In this document: in pieces, positions 1 through 4,789 of the stretch
Layout: each line of letters starts with the position of its first letter
Position numbering within the stretch: the first letter of the stretch is position 1
Assembly (NCBI GenBank): GCA_050943675.1
Contig: JBMNPP010000102.1
Coordinates: 1-9,736, forward strand
Direction: 5' to 3'
Length of the DNA stretch: 9,736 bases
From: Brooklawnia sp050943675
GTDB lineage: Bacteria; Actinomycetota; Actinomycetes; Propionibacteriales; Propionibacteriaceae
Position numbers and translations under genes: made by a program
The notes under the pieces: model-generated
Told to the model about the DNA's origin: nothing
What the model saw: only the letters and a program-made list of their open reading frames with translations
Databases searched by the model: none

Positions 1-687
1 CAGATGATGGCTGCCCGCGGGTTGATCGATGTGCTGATTCCGCGCGGTGGTGCCGGGCTCATCAATGCGGTGGTCAGCGGTTCTCAGGTGCCGGTGATCG
101 AGACCGGTACCGGCAACTGCCACCTGTACGTGGACGCCGCTGCTGACCAGCAGATGGCCCTGGACATCGTGCTGAACGCCAAGACCCAGCGCCCCAGTGT
201 GTGCAACGCGCTTGAGACCCTGCTGGTGCACCGCGGTGTGGCCGCTGAGTTCCTGCCCAGGGTCGCTGGTGCCCTGGTCGATGCCGGGGTGACGCTGCAC
301 GGTGATGATGCCTCTCGCCAGATCGTGGAGCGCATCAACCCGGCTGGTGCCGATGAGTACGACGACGAATACCTTTCGATGGACCTGGCGATCAAGGTGG
401 TTGACGACCTGGATGCCGCGCTCGACCATATCCACGCCCACACCACGGGCCATTCCGAGACGATCGTCAGCAATGATGCGGTTGCGCAGCGGCGTTTCGT
501 CAACGAGGTGGACGCTGCCGCGGTGCTGGTCAACGCCTCCAGCCGGTTCGTTGATGGCGGGGAGTTCGGGTTCGGCGCCGAGATCGGTATCTCGACGCAG
601 AAGACGCACGCGCGCGGCCCGATGGCCCTGCCCGAGATGACGTCGACCAAGTACGTGGTTACCGGTGCCGGGCAGGTGCGTAAATGA
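1..687 (+). CDS. proA: Gamma-glutamyl phosphate reductase, C-terminal part (5' end outside window)
   Basis: This enzyme reduces L-glutamyl 5-phosphate to glutamate 5-semialdehyde with NADPH, the second step of cytoplasmic proline synthesis. The reading frame is open from base 1, so the start lies upstream. About 228 residues are visible, roughly the second half of a family that is usually a little over 400 residues. Recognisable ProA segments are GLIDVLIPRGGAGLI, VPVIETGTGNCHLYVD and QRPSVCNALETLLVH. The Cys in the last segment (codon 202-204) is the expected catalytic thiol of this aldehyde-dehydrogenase-like family. The C-terminal EFGFGAEIGISTQKTHARGP stretch is also typical. The stop codon overlaps the start of nadD (ATGA), which indicates translational coupling. 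The ATG at base 4 is internal, not the true start. Identification is confident. Confidence 0.96.
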   Translation, partial: QMMAARGLIDVLIPRGGAGLINAVVSGSQVPVIETGTGNCHLYVDAAADQQMALDIVLNAKTQRPSVCNALETLLVHRGVAAEFLPRVAGALVDAGVTLHGDDASRQIVERINPAGADEYDDEYLSMDLAIKVVDDLDAALDHIHAHTTGHSETIVSNDAVAQRRFVNEVDAAAVLVNASSRFVDGGEFGFGAEIGISTQKTHARGPMALPEMTSTKYVVTGAGQVRK

Positions 688-1397
688 CCGATACCGGGCC
701 AAATGGTTCGGCACCGCACGACACAATCAACCTGGGCCTGGCCCGGGTGCGTGATGGTGTGCACCGCTACCGCCTGGGTGTGATGGGTGGCACCTTCGAC
801 CCGATCCACCATGGCCACCTGGTGGCTGCCAGTGAGGTCGCCGCCCGCTTCGAACTCGATGAAGTGGTTTTCGTGCCCACCGGAGTGCCCTGGCAGAAGG
901 CCGGGCGCCGGGTTGCCGGTCGTGAGGACCGCTACCTGATGACGGTGATTGCGACGGCGTCCAACCCGCAGTTCTCGGTTTCGCGGGTCGACATCGACCG
1001 GCCCGGCAACACCTACACCGTCGACACATTGAAGGACCTGAAGGAGGAACGCGGCGACGATGTCGACCTGTTCTTCATCACTGGTGCCGACGCGCTGGCC
1101 TCGATCCTGACCTGGCGGGGCGCTGAAGAATTGTTCGACCTGGCCAATTTTGTGGGGGTGTCCAGGCCGGGGGTCGACCTGCGGGCCCGCGACATCAGCC
1201 ATCTTCCCGCTGACAAGGTCACCAGGCTGGAGGTGCCGGCCCTGGCGATCAGTTCAACCGAGTGCCGCGCCAGGGTATCCGAGGGTCTGCCGCTGTGGTA
1301 TCTCGTGCCGGACGGAGTTGTCCAGTATGTTGCCAAGCGGGGGCTGTATACCCCGGTGAACGACGGAACCGTGTTGATCGCAGACCCGACCGAGTGA
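684..1397 (+). CDS. nadD: Nicotinate-nucleotide adenylyltransferase NadD
   Basis: NadD transfers AMP from ATP to nicotinate mononucleotide, giving deamido-NAD in the cytoplasmic NAD synthesis pathway. The 237-residue product shows the nucleotidyltransferase signature GVMGGTFDPIHHGH at residues 32-45, with the HxGH ATP-binding motif, and the second signature ISSTECR near residues 189-195 (SSTxxR type). Residues around 128-136 (FITGADALA) also fit the family. The chosen ATG overlaps the proA stop by four bases. It gives an N-terminal extension of about 27 residues before the Rossmann core, longer than in many NadD proteins. A start closer to residue 26-30 is possible, but no better Shine-Dalgarno sequence is evident there. 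rsfS follows after 22 bp, the usual actinobacterial order. Confidence 0.95.
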   Translation: MTDTGPNGSAPHDTINLGLARVRDGVHRYRLGVMGGTFDPIHHGHLVAASEVAARFELDEVVFVPTGVPWQKAGRRVAGREDRYLMTVIATASNPQFSVSRVDIDRPGNTYTVDTLKDLKEERGDDVDLFFITGADALASILTWRGAEELFDLANFVGVSRPGVDLRARDISHLPADKVTRLEVPALAISSTECRARVSEGLPLWYLVPDGVVQYVAKRGLYTPVNDGTVLIADPTE

Positions 1398-1419
1398 ATC
1401 CTCACCCGTCCCGACCAGT

Positions 1420-1803
1420 ATGGAAGTGAAATTGAGCGCAACCGCAGAAGCCATCGACCTGACCAGGGTCGCCGCCCAGGCAGCCAGTGACAAGAAGGGG
1501 CTGGACATCATCGCCTTCGATGTCTCCGAGGCCCTCGCAATCACTGACGTATTCCTCATAGTGAGCGCCAACAACGAGCGTCAGGTCAGCGCCATCGTGG
1601 ACGCGGTAGAGGAGCAACTGATCAAGCAAGCGGACGCCCGCCCCGCGCGCCGCGAGGGTGACCGCGAGAACCGCTGGGTGCTGCTCGACTACGTCGATGT
1701 GGTCGTGCACGTGCAGCATGCCGACGAGCGCAGCCTGTATGCACTGGAACGGTTGTGGAAGGACTGCCCGCGCATCGACCTGCAACTCGATGAAGATGAG
1801 TGA
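1420..1803 (+). CDS. rsfS: Ribosomal silencing factor RsfS (Iojap/DUF143 family)
   Basis: RsfS binds ribosomal protein L14 on the large subunit and blocks subunit joining when nutrients are short. The 127-residue product covers the whole Iojap domain: AAQAASDKKGLDIIAFDVSE near the N-terminus, then ITDVFLIVSANNERQVSAI, RWVLLDYVDVVVHVQ and the LERLWKDCP end. Length matches the family. The ATG at 1420 has no clear ribosome binding site. A TTG at 1432, preceded by GGAAG, is an alternative start that would remove only four residues. The stop codon overlaps the start of the downstream phosphatase, and nadD lies 22 bp upstream, so this is the third gene of one transcription unit. The nadD-rsfS pairing is widespread in bacteria and supports the call. 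Confidence 0.93.
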   Translation: MEVKLSATAEAIDLTRVAAQAASDKKGLDIIAFDVSEALAITDVFLIVSANNERQVSAIVDAVEEQLIKQADARPARREGDRENRWVLLDYVDVVVHVQHADERSLYALERLWKDCPRIDLQLDEDE

Positions 1804-2425
1804 GGCGCGCACCAGGATCATCCTGTGGCGGCACGGCGAGACCGACTGGAACAGGGACGCCCGCTTCCAGGGCCAGGCTGACATTCCCCTGAATGCAGCG
1901 GGGCACGCCCAGGCGGCGCGGGCGGCTGAAGTCTTGGTCCACACACAGGTCGACGCCCTCTACGCATCGCCGTTACGCAGGGCCCAGTCGACAGCCCAGG
2001 CGTTGGCCCATCGGGCGGGGCTGGCGATCCACCTCGATGACCGCTTGCAGGAGATCCACGTCGGCTCCTGGGAGGGCCGCACGATCGCCGAGGTGAAGCA
2101 GGAGAACCCGGATTTCGCCGACGCGCTTGCGTCCGGACATGATTTCCGCCGCTCGCCGGAGGGGGAGACCAGTGTCGAGTCCGGGGCGAGGATGGGTGCG
2201 GCACTGCTCGAGATCGCAGCCGCCCACCGGGGCCAGACCGTGGTGGTGGCCAGCCACGGACTGTCGATCAGGATGAGTACCGCGCACTTGCTGGGCTGGG
2301 ATTACCCCACGGCGATCAGGCTGGCCGGAGTGCCCAACTGCGCGTGGTCGACGCTGGGTCGGCTGGGTGGGGCTGGCTGGCGGCTACTCGGCTGGAACCA
2401 GGCGGTTGTGCCTTCTGGCGACTGA
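1796..2425 (+). CDS. Histidine phosphatase (phosphoglycerate mutase-like); probable glucosyl-3-phosphoglycerate phosphatase
   Basis: This 209-residue protein belongs to the histidine phosphatase superfamily. The phospho-accepting His lies in the RHGET motif (His13), the proton-donor Glu in LQEIHVGSWEG (Glu86), and the second catalytic His in VVVASHG (His154). The FQGQADIPLNAAG segment is the usual substrate-loop region. The position directly after nadD-rsfS matches Rv2419c of Mycobacterium tuberculosis, a glucosyl-3-phosphoglycerate phosphatase. The C-terminal PNCAWSTL resembles the end of that family. The substrate assignment is therefore inference from synteny and general resemblance; a generic sugar-phosphate phosphatase remains possible. 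The ATG at 1796 overlaps the rsfS stop by 8 bp; an in-frame ATG at 1790 would add two residues. The same frame is open far upstream inside rsfS, but that part is shadow. Confidence 0.88.
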   Translation: MSEARTRIILWRHGETDWNRDARFQGQADIPLNAAGHAQAARAAEVLVHTQVDALYASPLRRAQSTAQALAHRAGLAIHLDDRLQEIHVGSWEGRTIAEVKQENPDFADALASGHDFRRSPEGETSVESGARMGAALLEIAAAHRGQTVVVASHGLSIRMSTAHLLGWDYPTAIRLAGVPNCAWSTLGRLGGAGWRLLGWNQAVVPSGD

Positions 2426-2447
2426 TCTGCCACGGCGTACCGCTGGT

Positions 2448-2476
2448 TTGGCAAGAGCAGGCAGGTACGCTAACCT
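2448..2476 (+). promoter_or_regulatory. Probable sigma-70-type promoter of the tRNA-Ala gene
   Basis: A -35 box TTGGCA (2448-2453) and a -10 box TAACCT (2471-2476) are separated by exactly 17 bp, the optimal spacing for a housekeeping sigma factor. Transcription would begin near 2482-2484, about 28 bases before the mature tRNA 5' end. It lies in the short gap after the phosphatase stop codon, so the tRNA is probably transcribed on its own as well as by read-through from the upstream operon. Confidence 0.6.
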
Positions 2477-2510
2477 AACTAGGTCGCGCCACGAGCGCGG
2501 CTCCCAGGAC

Positions 2511-2583
2511 GGGGCATTGGCGCAGTTGGTAGCGCGCTTCCATGGCATGGAAGAGGTCAGGGGTTCGAATCCCCTATGCTCCA
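2511..2583 (+). tRNA. tRNA-Ala (anticodon GGC)
   Basis: A complete cloverleaf can be folded by hand. The 7-bp acceptor stem pairs GGGGCAT with ATGCTCC. The D arm has GCGC/GCGC stems around AGTTGGTA. The anticodon arm is CTTCC-ATGGCAT-GGAAG with anticodon GGC (2544-2546), and the T arm is AGGGG-TTCGAAT-CCCCT. Base pair 3-70 is G-U, the main identity element of alanine tRNAs, which independently supports the assignment. The discriminator base is A. CCA is not encoded and must be added enzymatically. It reads GCC (and GCU by wobble), fitting the GC-rich codon use here. Confidence 0.97.
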
Positions 2584-2595
2584 CAGATTCGTTGA

Positions 2596-2628
2596 AAATG
2601 GCCGCCCTGCAGGGCGGCCATTTCGTTT
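2596..2628. terminator. Bidirectional intrinsic terminator between tRNA-Ala and the regulator gene
   Basis: Bases 2596-2623 form a perfect palindrome with two 14-base arms (AAATGGCCGCCCTG and its complement). It starts 13 bases after the tRNA 3' end. On the + strand the hairpin runs into TTTCGTTT; on the - strand it runs into a short T run (ATTTTCAAC). It can therefore end tRNA transcription from the left and regulator transcription from the right, whose stop codon is about 38 bp away. Confidence 0.85.
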
Positions 2629-2660
2629 GCCAACGGGAATTTGAGATCGCTGGTGGCAGG

Positions 2661-4202
2661 TCAGTCCCTGGCTGCCTCGGGCAGGTTCAGCACTCCGGTG
2701 GCCTCCAGCTTGTGTACCGCTTCCTCGCGGCAGGTCACCTCGAGCTTGCGGTAGATGGAACGCGTTTGCGTCTTGACGGTATTCAGCGAGACATGCAGTT
2801 CGGCCGCGATGGCAGCCAGTGTGAGATCAGTGATGAGCCACTTGGCGAGCACGAGTTCGCGTTCGCTGAGGTGAACAGGTTCGAAATCCAGTTGCGGGGC
2901 ATCCGGGTACTCCCCATCAAGGGGAATGCGTGCCAGTATCTTCTTGCCGAATTCTGGTTCATTTTCGACCAGCCGATGCAGCAGGCGTCCCAGGATGTCC
3001 AGCGGCAGGCCCATCGCCGGACGGACCCCACCGATCTCGGAGGCCATGTGGGAGGCACGCGAGAAGTTGGCGTCCGCGCGGGCCTCGTGCCCGAGTTGTT
3101 CATGCGCGACTGCTCGCCTGAGCAGCACTGAGGGGAAGGTGCGCAGGCTGTGGTTGGGCACGTCCCGAACGCACTTCTCGGTAGCCGCCAGGGCTTTGCG
3201 TGGCTCGCCCATGAGCAGGTGGATACCGGCCAGGAACAGTTCCAGGCAGATCGCATGGTTCGGCAGCGATTCGTGCTCGTTGAGCAGCTTGATTGCCGGG
3301 CCGACCTCGCCCAGCATGATCAGCGACCCGGCCTCCAGCGAGATCGCCTTCCCGGCGAAGAGTGGGGGACAGGGCTGGGTTTCCACGCTCCGTGCAACTA
3401 GTTGGGCCTCGGCCAGGGCAGCCCGGTGGTCACCCTTCTTCATATTCATCGAGGCAGACATCAACCTCGACAGGATTCGCTCCAGGACGGTGCTGTCGTG
3501 CCAGTCGTCGAGCCTTGCTGCGTAACTCTCGAGTGCGTCATCTGGCGAATCGCCCCCGCCCAACTGGGAGCAGGCGAAGATAACTGGCCAGTAGTCCCGG
3601 CTCCACCCCTTGCCGGCATCCAGGGCAGCCGCTTCTTCAAGAGATCGCCTGGTCGCGACGAATTCGCCGTTCAGTGCTTCAATCATCGCTCGAAGGCCGA
3701 TGGCGCAGAACTTGTATTCGTCTCTTTCGGCATAGTCGACGGCCGCCCGGATTGCAGTGGCCGCCTCAGCCAGGTGGCCGTTGAACGAGAACACCTCGGC
3801 GATGACGGCGTGTCCTGCTGCCAGTCCGTCTGCCGTTGCCTCGGCCGCGGCGTCCCCGATGGCTGCGGTGAACCGCTTGGTTACCAGGTCGGCGGCATCG
3901 GCCGAGGCTCCGTTGCGGATCATGATGCGCAACCTGGCGGTCAGGTAGGTCACCAGTTCATCCGGGGTCAACCGCCGCACGACGGGTGCCGAGGCATTCG
4001 TCACCACGTCAATGGCTCGTTTGGGGGGCCGGGCATGGCCCGGTAGTGCCGAGTCGATGACCAGCCACGCTGCGGTCATCAAGAGTTCAGTGTTTTCGTT
4101 GGGTGCAGAATCCCTGACCGTTTCCCCCGGTACATTGTGGACCCGCCGAACGGGACGCGAAATACCCATCAAATTGGCTGCCTTCCAAATCTTGTGCCAC
4201 AT
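2661..4202 (-). CDS. LuxR-family (MalT-like, NTPase-less) transcriptional regulator
   Basis: The product from the ATG at 4202 has 513 residues. The last 70 form a GerE/LuxR helix-turn-helix: LSERELVLAKWLITDLTLAA, then IAAELHVSLNTVKTQTRSIYRKL, around residues 445-487. This is the DNA-binding part of NarL/MalT-type regulators. Residues of about 60-430 are Ala/Leu-rich helical repeats (for example ALAEAQLVARSVE and AVAHEQLGHEARADANF), resembling the TPR region of MalT/LAL regulators. No Walker A motif, receiver domain, PAS or GAF domain is visible, so it looks like the C-terminal half of a LAL protein. The ATG at 4202 was chosen for its Shine-Dalgarno sequence 7 bases upstream. TTG at 4226 and ATG at 4169 are alternatives. 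A weak -10-like TAATGT (4244-4239, - strand) would give a TSS near 4232 and favours the 4202 start. It is divergent from the pilus operon, so control of the pili is an inference from position. Confidence 0.88.
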   Translation of the reverse strand: MWHKIWKAANLMGISRPVRRVHNVPGETVRDSAPNENTELLMTAAWLVIDSALPGHARPPKRAIDVVTNASAPVVRRLTPDELVTYLTARLRIMIRNGASADAADLVTKRFTAAIGDAAAEATADGLAAGHAVIAEVFSFNGHLAEAATAIRAAVDYAERDEYKFCAIGLRAMIEALNGEFVATRRSLEEAAALDAGKGWSRDYWPVIFACSQLGGGDSPDDALESYAARLDDWHDSTVLERILSRLMSASMNMKKGDHRAALAEAQLVARSVETQPCPPLFAGKAISLEAGSLIMLGEVGPAIKLLNEHESLPNHAICLELFLAGIHLLMGEPRKALAATEKCVRDVPNHSLRTFPSVLLRRAVAHEQLGHEARADANFSRASHMASEIGGVRPAMGLPLDILGRLLHRLVENEPEFGKKILARIPLDGEYPDAPQLDFEPVHLSERELVLAKWLITDLTLAAIAAELHVSLNTVKTQTRSIYRKLEVTCREEAVHKLEATGVLNLPEAARD

Positions 4203-4209
4203 GGCCCGG

Positions 4210-4219
4210 CTCCCCCCCC
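4210..4219 (-). promoter_or_regulatory. Ribosome binding site of the LuxR-type gene containing a G8 run
   Basis: Read on the - strand this is eight G followed by AG, then CCGGGCC and the ATG at 4202. It is a strong purine-rich Shine-Dalgarno sequence with 7-base spacing and decides the start. The mononucleotide run is unusual for a ribosome binding site and could be prone to length change. Confidence 0.6.
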
Positions 4220-4496
4220 GGACCAAAAGGCATTCACAACATTACCCCTGCGCAGTGATATTGGGCCAGTTTTCGCACCTGCAGGCTCGAACCGCCACAA
4301 TTTCTGCTCTTTGCCGGACGCGGCTGGGCCACGTGGGCCGAGAACTCTGAGTAACTTCCGGCCGGCCGGGTGGCGAAATCCGTGTTCGGGACAGCCAGGG
4401 ACGAACCGGTGACGGGTGATCGAGAGGGTGAACTTCTGCACAGAACCGCGCTGCCCGGACATCGGGGGAGGCGTTCCCGACTACTTTCAGGGTAAG

Positions 4497-4513
4497 TCAA
4501 GGGAAATCCTTGA
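4497..4513. promoter_or_regulatory. Dyad TCAAGG-N5-CCTTGA, operator or hairpin candidate
   Basis: A perfect 6-bp inverted repeat with a 5-base centre lies about 280 bp before the pilin start. Its size fits a binding site for a dimeric HTH regulator such as the adjacent LuxR-type protein, or a small RNA hairpin if the transcript starts upstream. The function is inferred from symmetry and position only. Confidence 0.3.
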
Positions 4514-4535
4514 TCGCGGACAACGCGCATTGAGT

Positions 4536-4627
4536 CTCAGCAAACGCTGGGTGTCACGGAGCCGTTCGGTAGCAGCGCCAGCTATTACCGAGTGGGACAC
4601 CACGCAACAGGATCCAATCCTGCTGAG
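4536..4627 (+). other. Candidate structured leader RNA (nested inverted repeats)
   Basis: Several helices fit together in one 92-base segment. CTCAGCA (4536-4542) pairs with TGCTGAG (4621-4627) and closes the unit. GGTGTCAC (4550-4557) pairs with GT-GG-GACACC (4592-4601) with a two-base bulge. Inside it CGGTA (4567-4571) pairs with TACCG (4586-4590). CAGGAT (4608-4613) pairs with ATCCTG (4617-4622) across a CCA loop, sharing two bases with the closing helix. The fold is a three-way junction about 160 bases before the pilin start codon. I compared it by eye with c-di-GMP, c-di-AMP and cobalamin riboswitch consensus features and found no convincing match. It could be a leader element or only DNA dyads. 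Confidence 0.35.
4608..4622. promoter_or_regulatory. Dyad CAGGAT-CCA-ATCCTG, operator candidate
   Basis: A perfect 15-bp interrupted palindrome (6-3-6) lies about 170 bp upstream of the large pilin gene. This is a typical size for an operator of a dimeric transcription factor. It shares the half-site AATCCT with the dyad at 4497-4513. The divergent LuxR-type gene is the obvious candidate binder, but this is inference. Confidence 0.35.
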
Positions 4628-4694
4628 CTGATTTTGTCGTGCTGTCCCGGGGGTAATTGCAAGGCGAAACAGGTCTTGAGGTCGGGGGATCAAA

Positions 4695-4731
4695 GACACG
4701 CGTGACCCAGCCGTTTGTGGGTGCGTTTGTC
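4695..4731 (+). other. Imperfect hairpin upstream of the pilin start
   Basis: GACACGCGTGACCCA pairs with TGGGTGCGTTTGTC over 13 positions, including wobble pairs, with one mismatch and one bulged A, around an 8-base loop (4710-4717). No U-tract follows, so it is not an intrinsic terminator. It ends 58 bases before the ATG at 4790. An alternative helix, GTCTTGA (4673-4679) with TCAAAGAC (4690-4697), shares bases 4695-4697 and would compete with it. Confidence 0.3.
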
Positions 4732-4789
4732 ATGGCCAAAGCGCCAAGTGTACGGAGTCCATTCCGTGTGGTGTTGAAGGGGAATCTAT

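Larger units (their letters stand above)
4203..4789. other. Divergent intergenic region between regulator and pilus operon
   Basis: No ORF here has both codon bias and a ribosome binding site. The open frames across it (for example GTG 4416 to 4631) look like chance. The region must contain the promoters of both divergent genes, but I find no -35/-10 pair good enough to call for the pilus operon. Palindromes occur at 4329-4336 (CCACGTGG) and 4358-4369 (CCGGCCGGCCGG). A possible 12-bp helix with one bulge pairs 4383-4395 with 4450-4461. Stronger inverted repeats are listed separately. Confidence 0.6.

Noticed and set aside
84..1202. Open frame of 372 codons on the - strand across proA and nadD
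   Set aside because: It is opposite two well-recognised enzymes and its composition is not protein-like. It is a shadow of the codon bias.
2367..3131. Open frame of 254 codons on the + strand crossing the tRNA gene
   Set aside because: It runs through the tRNA, the terminator and the antisense of the regulator, so it cannot be a real gene.
4416..4631. Possible small gene in the divergent region (71 codons, GTG start)
   Set aside because: There is no good ribosome binding site, no recognisable motif, and it covers the structured segment. It is probably chance.
4650..4735. Resemblance to a c-di-GMP-I (GEMM) riboswitch
   Set aside because: Fragments such as GCAAGGCGAAAC and GATCAAAGAC recall the consensus, but the GAAA tetraloop helix and the tetraloop-receptor helix are not found in the correct order.
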